Assembly (NCBI RefSeq): GCF_031846445.1
Contig: NZ_JAVRHR010000001.1
Location: 62,001 to 126,000 of the forward strand
Direction of reading: 5' to 3'
DNA: 64,000 nucleotides
Source of the DNA: Croceitalea rosinachiae
GTDB lineage: Bacteria > Bacteroidota > Bacteroidia > Flavobacteriales > Flavobacteriaceae
The notes under the pieces are model-generated. The model was given only the letters and a program-made list of their open reading frames with translations. It was not told where the DNA came from and did not search any database. Shown here piece by piece: positions 7,709-16,184 of the stretch. The translations under genes were made by a program, and so were the position numbers. Each line of letters begins with the position of its first letter. The first letter of the stretch is position 1.

Positions 7709-10381
7709 TTAAAAATTAAATGTAGCAGTTAAGAAAAATCTTCTTGGTAAAATAGGTCTTCCGAAGAAGAACTCCCCATCAGTAGATTGACCAGCTACAC
7801 CAGCTCTTGGGTTACCCTCAGTCAATCCAACACTATCAAACAAATTGAAAACTGAAAAACCTAATCGCAATGAATTAACTTCTTGTGTCTTAAACGTATA
7901 ACCAGCGCCTAACCTAGCTATAGTTATGGCATCTAATTCTACATTATTAGTATCATCAGTAAACTTACTTCCAGTATGGTTTAAAGTGAAATTGGCATCA
8001 AACTTTCTATCGTCATAATTTAGGCAAAGACTTCCCAATAGATTTGGTTGTCTTCCTATCTCATTCCCCTCATTAATAGTGGAAGTTGTATTTGCAACTA
8101 AATCAGTAGTTTGATTTTGAGTAATCTCATGATTTTGGTAAGTAAACGTAGCATTTATATTAAATGCATCAGATATTACATACTTGCCTGTTGCTTCTAA
8201 ACCAAAGGTTCTTGTGGTTTGCTCACTTCTTGCTTGATCTACTAATTGCCCTCCAGAAATTGCTTGATCTATTCTAATTCGATCACTTAGGTTAACAAAA
8301 TAACCTGCTACGGAACCAGAAAAACTTGAAGTACCGAATTTAGCTCCAAGTTCTCCTTGAATAATTGTTTCTGCTTCGTAATTTGTTTCCCGTATACCAG
8401 GGGTTGGTGCAAAACCTCTCTGTTGAGGGAAGAAAAATCCTCTTGAGAAGTTAGCATATAAATTCGTTGATTCTGTTAACTCATATAAGCCCGCTAGAGA
8501 AAGTGCCCAATCAGTATCCTTAATGGTACCAGTGACAAAACTACCATCCGTAAACCTTACATTGGCCAATTCAGGAGTTAAATCAGGGTTATCATAAACT
8601 TGAGTCTCTACCAAACCAGGGTTACCATCATTAAAAGTACCATCTGTAGATTCAATTCTTAATCCAACATCAAATCTCCAACGATCAAAAACCATTTCAT
8701 CTGTTATATAAAAAGCGGTTCTGCTTTGAGTAAGAAAACGATTAGTTGCCATTCCAATTCTATTATATATACCTCCATCAGAATAAATAACATTATTTCC
8801 ACCAGCAGCTGTATAGCTTAAATTTACTAATTTCGGATTATTGTTAAACTCAGAAAGAACTCTATATTGATAGTTGACATCTTCCGCTTCTGTTCTGGCC
8901 ATATAGGTACCTAGCGTATACGTATGTGCATTATTCGCTGATTTAAAAATAAGACTTGCTTCACCGGAATAATCCATCATTGGTCGTAGACGATCTACAT
9001 GTAAGTTCTCAACAACCAAATCATTACCGCTTATTTGCTCCCCACTGCCTCCTTGGTATTGTGCATTAAAGGCAGTATTTCCTGGAGCTACAGCAGCAAC
9101 ATAATCGTTAAGAGCAATTGGATTGCCAAAATCACCATTCCCACCAACATATAAAGCGAAATTATGCTGATAATCTGCATACTTAACCTTAGCCTTGAAT
9201 ATTGTATTATCCGATAAATTATATATAAAATCACCCATTAGATAGCCTCCTTTTGTGAATACACCATCTTCTATTGGACTTTTATAAACACCACCAGGAG
9301 TCAAAAATGAAGTCTCTGCTAACTCACCGCTTAATAACTGTTCTACATCTTCTCCATCGTTACCTGCTATACGTTCTCTAGAACCACCTTGTAATGGAAG
9401 TGGTAAAAAGAATTGTGCCCTATCATTGATAAATTGCCCGTGTAAAGTAAAAGAACCATTTTCAAAACGTTTTTTGATATTGCCTCTAAACTGTACACCC
9501 CTTGTTGCAAGGCCTGTTTCGATTGGCCCATCATCTTTACGAACAAAGCCGGTAAATGAGTAAAAGGTATTGGAATCTTCGCCACCCAGTTTACCACCAG
9601 AATAAAAATCAGTTTTTAATCTTCCTCTGGTTCCATATTCCATATTTATGATATTGCCAGGATTAGTATCACCTGTTTTACTTGTATAATTAATTATCCC
9701 AGCAACTGAACCAGCACCATACAAGACTGCTGCCCCACCACGAACGAATTCTACACCTTTAAAGCCGATGTCAGGTCTTGCATAAACATCATGAGCTGAA
9801 GAATTTAGGCCAAACGTACTCATTAGCGGCATTCCGTCATATTGCAAAGGATTGAAAACATACTGACCACCAGAGGGTAAACCTCTTACAAATAAATTCG
9901 TTGCGGTCTCACCACCACCACCTTCTGCAGTGATACCCGGTACATCTCTCAAAATATCAGCCTGGCTATTAGCAGATAGTTTGGTAATTGCGGCCATCTT
10001 TTTGGAACTAATGGATAACGGGGCTTGTTTCTGAGACCTAAAAGTACTTGAAGCTGTAATTACAACTTCATCAAGTTGTTGTCCGCTTTCATTGAGCACG
10101 AAATTTAATGATACCGCTGTACCATTTAAATTAGCCGATTGCTCAGCCGGAGCAAAACCAATATAGGATACTCGAATGGTTTGCTCACCCGTTAGACTAG
10201 TAGATAAAATGAAATTTCCATCAAAATCTGTAGTTGTTCCCTCGGTTGTTCCTGAGATTAAAACGTTGGCTCCAAGAACTGGAACCCCCGATGCGTCTTT
10301 AACGATTCCGCTAATTTCTGTTTGTGCAATAGCTGAACTTAAGCCAAAAAGTACAAGTACCGCAAAGAGTAAATTTTTCAT
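7709..10381 (-). CDS. TonB-dependent outer-membrane receptor with CarboxypepD_reg-like domain
   Basis: 890 aa. Signal peptide MKNLLFAVLVLFGLSSAIAQ, then a carboxypeptidase-regulatory-like domain (about residues 22-105), a plug domain (about 115-240, with DVPGITAEGGGGE and VEFVRGGAAVLYG) and a beta barrel ending in the aromatic RRFFLTATFNF. It is clearly shorter than SusC proteins and no susD gene follows, so it is a classical TonB receptor for a small substrate. First gene of the operon with GH63, GNAT, symporter and glycerate kinase. Divergent from lacI, with tandem operators between them, so regulation by that protein is likely. Confidence 0.9.
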   Translation of the reverse strand: MKNLLFAVLVLFGLSSAIAQTEISGIVKDASGVPVLGANVLISGTTEGTTTDFDGNFILSTSLTGEQTIRVSYIGFAPAEQSANLNGTAVSLNFVLNESGQQLDEVVITASSTFRSQKQAPLSISSKKMAAITKLSANSQADILRDVPGITAEGGGGETATNLFVRGLPSGGQYVFNPLQYDGMPLMSTFGLNSSAHDVYARPDIGFKGVEFVRGGAAVLYGAGSVAGIINYTSKTGDTNPGNIINMEYGTRGRLKTDFYSGGKLGGEDSNTFYSFTGFVRKDDGPIETGLATRGVQFRGNIKKRFENGSFTLHGQFINDRAQFFLPLPLQGGSRERIAGNDGEDVEQLLSGELAETSFLTPGGVYKSPIEDGVFTKGGYLMGDFIYNLSDNTIFKAKVKYADYQHNFALYVGGNGDFGNPIALNDYVAAVAPGNTAFNAQYQGGSGEQISGNDLVVENLHVDRLRPMMDYSGEASLIFKSANNAHTYTLGTYMARTEAEDVNYQYRVLSEFNNNPKLVNLSYTAAGGNNVIYSDGGIYNRIGMATNRFLTQSRTAFYITDEMVFDRWRFDVGLRIESTDGTFNDGNPGLVETQVYDNPDLTPELANVRFTDGSFVTGTIKDTDWALSLAGLYELTESTNLYANFSRGFFFPQQRGFAPTPGIRETNYEAETIIQGELGAKFGTSSFSGSVAGYFVNLSDRIRIDQAISGGQLVDQARSEQTTRTFGLEATGKYVISDAFNINATFTYQNHEITQNQTTDLVANTTSTINEGNEIGRQPNLLGSLCLNYDDRKFDANFTLNHTGSKFTDDTNNVELDAITIARLGAGYTFKTQEVNSLRLGFSVFNLFDSVGLTEGNPRAGVAGQSTDGEFFFGRPILPRRFFLTATFNF

Positions 10382-10495
10382 AATGATTTAGTTATTTGTT
10401 AATTGAGCTTAATCTTAGAATATGATATTTCTAATATTTTTTTAAAATTATTTTAATATCCTAATAAATGTTCTTATTTTTTATCAAAAACATAT

Positions 10496-10521
10496 GCAAA
10501 CGTTTGCGATAACGTTTGCGA
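10496..10521. promoter_or_regulatory. Tandem LacI-type operators between TonB receptor and lacI
   Basis: GCAAACGTTTGC at 10496-10507 is a perfect 12-bp palindrome with the central CG usual in LacI-family operators. A second, imperfect copy, GATAACGTTTGC, follows at 10508-10519. The pair lies 115 bp before the receptor start and about 45 bp before lacI, so one protein could control both directions. Confidence 0.75.
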
Positions 10522-10552
10522 TTCAAACTGTCCCATCGCTTAGATTTAGTTT

Positions 10553-10560
10553 TATCTTTG
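10553..10560 (+). promoter_or_regulatory. Bacteroidota -7 element of lacI
   Basis: TATCTTTG matches TAnnTTTG and ends 5 bp before the chosen lacI start at 10566. The transcript would therefore have almost no leader. No convincing -33 TTTG is found at the usual distance, so the site is tentative. Confidence 0.4.
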
Positions 10561-10565
10561 AAAAG

Positions 10566-11594
10566 ATGAGTAAAAAACGAAATACGACACTTAAAGATCT
10601 TGCACTGGCACTTGAACTATCTATTTCGACAGTCTCAAGAGCATTAAATGATCATCCCGACATAAGCCTTGCTACCAGAGAGAAGGTGAAGCAGTTAGCT
10701 ACTAAACTCCATTATACTCCTAATCTATTTGCAAAAGGGTTTAGAAGCCATAGAACTCATATCCTTGGAGTAATTGTACCCAATATTTCGCACTACTTTA
10801 CTACCACCATACTAAAAGGTATACTCGCGGAAAGTGAGAATATGGGATATAGAGTCATTATTTCTGAATCGAAAAATGATGAAATAAAACAGACAGAAAT
10901 GCTAGAAACCATGCTTCAATTCGGTGTTGATGGCATCCTGATGGCACTAGCACGTAAAACAAAATCAATAGATGGTATTCTACAAATTCAAAATCGAATC
11001 CCTTTAGTACTATTTGATAAAGTATCAGATAAAATACCATGCACCCAGGTTGTTATCAATGATGAAGAAGCTGCTTATAATGCCGTTGAACACCTAATAA
11101 ATACAGGAAAAAAAAGAATTGCCATAATAAAAGAAACCGAACAGTCCTTTAACTCTAGAAAAAGGTTTCAAGGATATCTTAGAGCTCTTAAAGAACATCA
11201 TTTACCGATTGACGAAAAAATAATTTTAAGTACAGAAGATATTTCCCTTAGCAAAGGAAGAATACTTGCCAACAACCTTTTAAGTCTTATGAAAAGACCA
11301 GATGCAATTTTTGCTATAACGGATAGTGCGGCAATTGGTGTCATTAAAGCCTTAAATAAATTTAAGGTGATAATACCCAATGAAATTGCTGTTGTGGGTT
11401 TTAGTAATAATATAAGCTCTACCATCATAAATCCCTCCCTATCCACAGTGGACCAACCTGGAGAAAAAATTGGACGAACTTCAGTAAGCTATTTAATTGA
11501 AGAAATTGAAAACCCAAAAGAAAATTTACTTACTAAAACAATAGAAATTAAAACGAATCTCATTGTTCGAGATTCTTCATTTATACCAGACTAA
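10566..11594 (+). CDS. LacI family transcriptional regulator
   Basis: 342 aa. The N-terminal helix-turn-helix is typical, TLKDLALALELSISTVSRAL (about residues 8-27), with the hinge LHYTPNLFAKGFRS, then a periplasmic-binding-protein-like ligand domain (HILGVIVPNISHYF onward). The ATG at 10566 is chosen because it directly precedes the HTH; an in-frame ATG at 10494 begins at the edge of the operator palindrome and would add an unrelated leader. It is divergent from the TonB receptor operon and converges with the Nramp gene with a 4-bp overlap. Probably the local regulator of the glycosylglycerate operon. Confidence 0.9.
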   Translation: MSKKRNTTLKDLALALELSISTVSRALNDHPDISLATREKVKQLATKLHYTPNLFAKGFRSHRTHILGVIVPNISHYFTTTILKGILAESENMGYRVIISESKNDEIKQTEMLETMLQFGVDGILMALARKTKSIDGILQIQNRIPLVLFDKVSDKIPCTQVVINDEEAAYNAVEHLINTGKKRIAIIKETEQSFNSRKRFQGYLRALKEHHLPIDEKIILSTEDISLSKGRILANNLLSLMKRPDAIFAITDSAAIGVIKALNKFKVIIPNEIAVVGFSNNISSTIINPSLSTVDQPGEKIGRTSVSYLIEEIENPKENLLTKTIEIKTNLIVRDSSFIPD

Positions 11595-12862
11595 AAATTA
11601 ATCAACGCTAAAATACCATTGTATGATATGATACAAGAGAAGAATAAAGCGCAGAATAAACTCAAATTAATAAATGAGCTTGTTTTATGTTTACTCTTCA
11701 TTTTTTTGTTATTGATCAATAAGATAATACCAATAATTACAAGCGGTAAAACAAAAACATTGAATACCTGAGAAAGAATTTGCATTTCTATTGGATTAGC
11801 TCCAAAAATGGGAACAATCAAAGCGAATAAACATGCAAAAAGGGTTATTATTTTAAATTGACGTGATGTAGTATCCAATTTACCAGATTGGTAATCTGCA
11901 ACTAATATTGGAGCGATAAGCACACATGGAAAAATTGACGATAATCCTGCGCTAAGTGTTCCAAAAAAGAATAACGTTAGGGCAAACTTTCCGGCAACTG
12001 GTTCTAATACGCCAACCATATCTAAAACCTTAGTTACTGATTGACCTTGGTAAAATAAGGCCCCACAGGCAACAGCCATAATAGTAGCGCTGATAAAAAA
12101 CACCAGACAAGCTGCTATTATAGCATCCTTCTTTTGTTGCTTTAGATTTTTAATAGTCCAACCTTTCCCTTGAACAAACAAAGGTCTTGATAAAAATGTT
12201 GCAGCTGCCATTGTAGTTCCCACAAAGGCGGCGACCATCATTTTACCTCCCTCCACCTTTGGAATTGAAGGAACCAATCCTTTTGCAACATCTATGGGTA
12301 AAGGATAAACCATAAATAAAGATATTAAAAACGAAAACGCCATTATGGTCACAAAAACCACTAAAATTTTTTCAAAAAAAGTATACTTTCCAACCATTAA
12401 GAGTCCATACATAATTGCAATAACAACAAGGGCTATAGTCAATACCACTTCATATTGGTAATCACCAACAACAGGAAAATAAATATGAATAATCTCAAAA
12501 ATAATATTGGAAGATATTCCAAGTATGCCCATTAACGAATTCCACTGTCCAAATGAAATTCCAATTATAATGAGTATGGCAATAACTTTGCCATATTTAA
12601 GATGTTTCTTAAATGCATATAAGGCCGTTTCTCCCGTGAGTAAGGCATAATTGCCATAAACGTACATTAAAATTCCTGAGAAAAAACAACTCAATAAAAG
12701 CACCCATAAGAGCTGCATACCATAGGTACTACCAGCTACAATCATGGAAGTAACACTACCTGTTCCAATGGTGTAACCAATTGCGAATATACCTGGTCCA
12801 AATGCCAAAATAACTGCGAGCAGTTTCTTAAAAAATGACTTACTCGAGGCTATTCTTTCCAT
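11591..12862 (-). CDS. Nramp-fold transporter lacking the usual metal-site motifs
   Basis: 423 aa, about 11 hydrophobic segments, with Nramp features such as AFGPGIFAIGY at the start and LLTGETAL in the TM3 region. The first helix reads YTIGTGSVTSM (about residues 30-40) where metal-transporting Nramps have DPGN, and the sixth helix reads GTTMAAATFLSRPLFVQG (about 215-232) where they have a Met-Pro-His motif. The residues known to coordinate manganese or iron are therefore absent. It is the last gene of the MFS-SDR-SDR-kdgK-kdgA operon, 4 bp after kdgA. The substrate is unknown; a metal other than Mn/Fe, or a sugar acid, are possibilities. Confidence 0.8.
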   Translation of the reverse strand: MERIASSKSFFKKLLAVILAFGPGIFAIGYTIGTGSVTSMIVAGSTYGMQLLWVLLLSCFFSGILMYVYGNYALLTGETALYAFKKHLKYGKVIAILIIIGISFGQWNSLMGILGISSNIIFEIIHIYFPVVGDYQYEVVLTIALVVIAIMYGLLMVGKYTFFEKILVVFVTIMAFSFLISLFMVYPLPIDVAKGLVPSIPKVEGGKMMVAAFVGTTMAAATFLSRPLFVQGKGWTIKNLKQQKKDAIIAACLVFFISATIMAVACGALFYQGQSVTKVLDMVGVLEPVAGKFALTLFFFGTLSAGLSSIFPCVLIAPILVADYQSGKLDTTSRQFKIITLFACLFALIVPIFGANPIEMQILSQVFNVFVLPLVIIGIILLINNKKMKSKHKTSSFINLSLFCALFFSCIISYNGILALINF

Positions 12863-12866
12863 TTGT

Positions 12867-13535
12867 TTAGCTTCTTAATTGTGCAATAGTTTTTAAAGTA
12901 GCTCGTACTTTTTCTTCGAGTGCTTTATAGTCCTCATTAGCTAGTATTTTTTTACTAATAAGTTTAGACCCCATACCAACACAAGTTACACCTGCATCAA
13001 ACCAAGCCTTAAGATTAGCTTCTTCTGTACTTACGCCTCCAGTTGGCATTACACTTGTCCACGGCTGTGGACCTTTTATAGCTTTAACAAAACCAGGACC
13101 ATACGTTGAGCCTGGAAAGAGTTTAACTATTTCGCAACCTAATTCCTCTGCTTTATTAATCTCTGTTAATGAACCACATCCAGGAGACCACAATACTTTA
13201 CGTCTATTACAAACTTTAGCAATATCTTCTCTAAGTGAGGGAGTGACAATAAAATTGGCGCCCATTTGCATAAAAAGTGAAGCGGCAGCCGCATCTGTTA
13301 TAGAACCTACGCCCATAATCATGCCCGGTAGCTCTTTAATAGCATACTTATTTAATTCTGAAAACACTTCATAGGCAAAATCACCTCGGGCGGTAAATTC
13401 CATTAATCTTGCACCGCCATCATAACATGCTTTCAACACTTGTCTCCCTAGTACTATATCAGGATGATAGAATAACGGCACCATACCATTTTCTTTCATT
13501 ACTTGGGCTACTTCCAATCTTGAATATTGTGCCAT
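12867..13535 (-). CDS. kdgA: 2-keto-3-deoxy-6-phosphogluconate aldolase
   Basis: 222 aa, a class I aldolase of the KDPG/KHG family. The Schiff-base lysine lies in EIVKLFPGS (K138), the catalytic Glu in LMEFTARG (E46), and the phosphate-binding region in VMPTGGVSTEEA. It cleaves KDPG to pyruvate and glyceraldehyde-3-phosphate, the last step of alginate monomer breakdown. It follows kdgK by 8 bp in the same operon. Confidence 0.95.
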   Translation of the reverse strand: MAQYSRLEVAQVMKENGMVPLFYHPDIVLGRQVLKACYDGGARLMEFTARGDFAYEVFSELNKYAIKELPGMIMGVGSITDAAAASLFMQMGANFIVTPSLREDIAKVCNRRKVLWSPGCGSLTEINKAEELGCEIVKLFPGSTYGPGFVKAIKGPQPWTSVMPTGGVSTEEANLKAWFDAGVTCVGMGSKLISKKILANEDYKALEEKVRATLKTIAQLRS

Positions 13536-13543
13536 AATCTTAT

Positions 13544-14584
13544 TTATCTTGCTACACGACCTGATGCATCGCCACCCATTAATTTCTCAACTTCTGAAAC
13601 AGTAACCAGATTAGCATCTCCTTTAATAGTATGTTTTAAACAAGAGGCGGCCACAGCAAAATCTAAAGCATTTTGGTCATCTTCTGGGTATTTCAACAAC
13701 CCATAAATCAAGCCTCCCATAAAAGAATCTCCGCCCCCAACTCTATCTACAATATCAGTAATTTGATATTGACGGGTTTCATACATTTTCTTGCCATCAT
13801 ACAATACCCCTGCCCAGGTATTATGCGATGCCGAAATAGATCCTCTCAAGGTAGTAATTACCTTTTTTGCTTTTGGAAACTTCGTCATCATTTGCTTACA
13901 AACCGACAAAAATGTCTCTGCTTTCACATCATGCCCATGCTTGTGCACATCTAATCCTTCAGGGTGAATGCCGAAATGTTTTTCTGCATCTTCTTCATTG
14001 CCTAAAATGATATCACAATAGCTTGTAAGTTGTGTCATGATTGCCTCTCGATTCCCACCATAATTCCAAAGTTTTGCTCGATAATTAAGGTCTGTAGAAA
14101 TTGTAATTCCCTTATCAGAAGCAGCTTTAACAGCTTCTAGGCATACATCGGCAGCCCCTTGAGAAATAGCAGGTGTTATGCCTGTCCAATGAAACCACTC
14201 TACCCCTTCAAAAACATGGTCCCAATCAATCATTCCCGATTCAATCTCGGCAATCGCAGAATGTGCTCTATCATAGACCACTTTTGAACCCCTTGAAACT
14301 GCTCCGGTTTCCAAGAAATAAATTCCTAAACGATCACCACCGTAAACTATCTTGTCTGTACCTACGCCTCGTTTGCGCATTTCCATTAATGCACAGTCAC
14401 CAATATCGTTTTTTGGCAATCTAGTAACGAAATCTACTGACACACCATAGTTGGCCAACGAAACGGCAACATTTGATTCACCACCACCGTAAACGACATC
14501 AAAAGCGTTTGTTTGTGAAAACCTTAAAAATCCGGGAGGAGCCAATCTAAGCATGATTTCTCCAAAGGTTACTACTTTCTTCAT
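13544..14584 (-). CDS. kdgK: 2-keto-3-deoxygluconate kinase (PfkB family)
   Basis: 346 aa. The start VVTFGEIMLRLAPPG and the GGGESNVAVSLANYG block are typical of KDG kinases, and the PfkB signature DRVGGGDSFMGGLIYG near residues 280-295 carries the catalytic Asp (about 286). It phosphorylates KDG at C6 to give KDPG for the neighbouring KdgA. It lies 32 bp downstream of an SDR gene and 8 bp upstream of kdgA, in the cytoplasmic alginate operon. Confidence 0.94.
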   Translation of the reverse strand: MKKVVTFGEIMLRLAPPGFLRFSQTNAFDVVYGGGESNVAVSLANYGVSVDFVTRLPKNDIGDCALMEMRKRGVGTDKIVYGGDRLGIYFLETGAVSRGSKVVYDRAHSAIAEIESGMIDWDHVFEGVEWFHWTGITPAISQGAADVCLEAVKAASDKGITISTDLNYRAKLWNYGGNREAIMTQLTSYCDIILGNEEDAEKHFGIHPEGLDVHKHGHDVKAETFLSVCKQMMTKFPKAKKVITTLRGSISASHNTWAGVLYDGKKMYETRQYQITDIVDRVGGGDSFMGGLIYGLLKYPEDDQNALDFAVAASCLKHTIKGDANLVTVSEVEKLMGGDASGRVAR

Positions 14585-14616
14585 TCTATTAAAAAAATTA
14601 TATTTTATTTTATAAC

Positions 14617-15372
14617 CTAGCTAAAGGCCAGGCCTCCATTAATATCAATATTATTACCCGTCACAAAAGAAGCTTCATCTGAAGCCAAGTATGCAACTAA
14701 GTCTGCAACTTCATCTGCACTTCCTTCTTTTCGCAATGGTGTTGAAGCTGCAACTTTAGCACGAATCTCATCTTTTGTAAAATCATCGTGAAATTTTGTT
14801 CTTATTAATCCAGGGCAAATGGCATTTACTCGAATTCCCTTTGGCCCCAATTCCTTTGCCATAGCCCTACTGAATGTTGTCACTGATCCTTTTGAAGATG
14901 CATATAAGGCTGAACCTCCTCCTCCTCCATCTCTTGCCGCCTGTGATGAAAGATTTATAATTGAAGCGCCTTTGACCATTAAAGCTGCGAAAGCTTGACT
15001 TACAAAAACTGTAGATTTAAAATTCACATTCATGACCATATCATAAAAAGCTTCATCAAATTCTTGCAATGTTTTACGAGCAAAAAGCCCACCTGCATTA
15101 TTCACCAAAACATCCACTCGATCACCAAATTTTTCAATAGTCTTGGATTTCAAATACTGAATATCTTCAAGTTTTGAAACGTCTGCCTTGACAGCTATAG
15201 CATCTTGACCTAGAGCTTCTATCTTGGCAACAGTATCACTGGCTCCTGACTTAGTATTGTAGTAGTTAACCACAACTTTAGCACCTTCTTTGGCCAGTTT
15301 AACCGCTATAGCTTGACCTATATCTCTAGAACCACCCGTTACTACCGCGACTTTTCCTTTTAACCTACTCAT
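14617..15372 (-). CDS. SDR oxidoreductase, probable DEH reductase
   Basis: 251 aa classical short-chain dehydrogenase. The nucleotide-binding motif is TGGSRDIG (about residues 12-19, with Asp where Gly is more common), NNAGG follows near 91-95, and the catalytic Ser, Tyr and Lys sit in INLSSQ and LYASSKG. In alginate operons such enzymes reduce 4-deoxy-L-erythro-5-hexoseulose uronate (DEH) to KDG with NAD(P)H. The neighbour kdgK uses KDG, so this gene or the next SDR gene is the expected reductase. Cofactor preference is not evident. Confidence 0.85.
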   Translation of the reverse strand: MSRLKGKVAVVTGGSRDIGQAIAVKLAKEGAKVVVNYYNTKSGASDTVAKIEALGQDAIAVKADVSKLEDIQYLKSKTIEKFGDRVDVLVNNAGGLFARKTLQEFDEAFYDMVMNVNFKSTVFVSQAFAALMVKGASIINLSSQAARDGGGGGSALYASSKGSVTTFSRAMAKELGPKGIRVNAICPGLIRTKFHDDFTKDEIRAKVAASTPLRKEGSADEVADLVAYLASDEASFVTGNNIDINGGLAFS

Positions 15373-15386
15373 TTTGATAAAAAATA

Positions 15387-16151
15387 TTAAATACCCAAGG
15401 CCTGTCCGCCGCCTATTTGAATGGTCTCTGCTGTTATAAATGAGGCATCTTTACTTGCCAAGAATGAAATAACTCCAGCAACATCCTCTGGTTGGCCCAA
15501 TCTACCTAGCATAATATTATTTGCCCATGAAGCAAAAACTTCTGGTTTTGTAGCTTTAATTTGAGCATGAAAAGGAGTATCTATCGTACCAGGTGATACT
15601 GCATTGGCTCGAATACCATACTCGGCTAAATCTTTAGCCAAAGCCCTAGTTATGGCATGCACGCCTGCTTTTGATGTTCCATAGATTCCAGCTCCAGGTC
15701 CACCAGCAGTCCATCCTGCATTTGAGGTATAGTTAATTATAGAAGGATGCTCTCCTTTTTTAAGGAATGGAATCGCAGCTCTAGATGCAAAAAATACAGA
15801 ATCAAGATTCAACGCCATTACAAATCTGTAAAAATCGGTGGTCATTTCTTCGAACCTAGAACGTCCACCTAATCCACCTGCATTGTTTACCAGTACATCT
15901 ATTTTTCCATATTTTTGACCAATCTTGGTAATATTAGCTGTTACCGCTTCTTCACTCGTTACATCAAAACCATAATATTCAGCTTCAATTCCTTGCTCTT
16001 TTAATTCTTTTACTCTTTCTGATCCCGCATCATCTTCTATACCATTCAAAACTACGGTATAACCATCAGTGCCTAATCTTTTTGCAACTTCGAAACCTAT
16101 TCCGCCTGTTGCACCTGTTACTATAGCAACTTTACCAGTATTTTTACTCAT
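15387..16151 (-). CDS. SDR oxidoreductase
   Basis: 254 aa. TGATGGIG nucleotide-binding motif (about residues 13-20), NNAGGLGG near 91-98, catalytic Ser in NYTSNAG and Tyr/Lys in IYGTSKAG. It lies between the MFS carrier and the other SDR gene, with gaps of 33 and 14 bp, so it is in the alginate catabolic operon. Either it or its neighbour reduces DEH to KDG. Two different SDRs in a row suggest different cofactor preference or different uronate products. Confidence 0.83.
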   Translation of the reverse strand: MSKNTGKVAIVTGATGGIGFEVAKRLGTDGYTVVLNGIEDDAGSERVKELKEQGIEAEYYGFDVTSEEAVTANITKIGQKYGKIDVLVNNAGGLGGRSRFEEMTTDFYRFVMALNLDSVFFASRAAIPFLKKGEHPSIINYTSNAGWTAGGPGAGIYGTSKAGVHAITRALAKDLAEYGIRANAVSPGTIDTPFHAQIKATKPEVFASWANNIMLGRLGQPEDVAGVISFLASKDASFITAETIQIGGGQALGI

Positions 16152-16184
16152 CTTATTTTATTCTATTTTGTGTTCAATTTTAAT

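Noticed and set aside
10494..10565. Upstream in-frame ATG for the LacI gene at 10494
   Set aside because: It lies at the edge of the operator palindrome and would add 24 residues unlike any LacI N-terminus; the ATG at 10566 begins the HTH properly.
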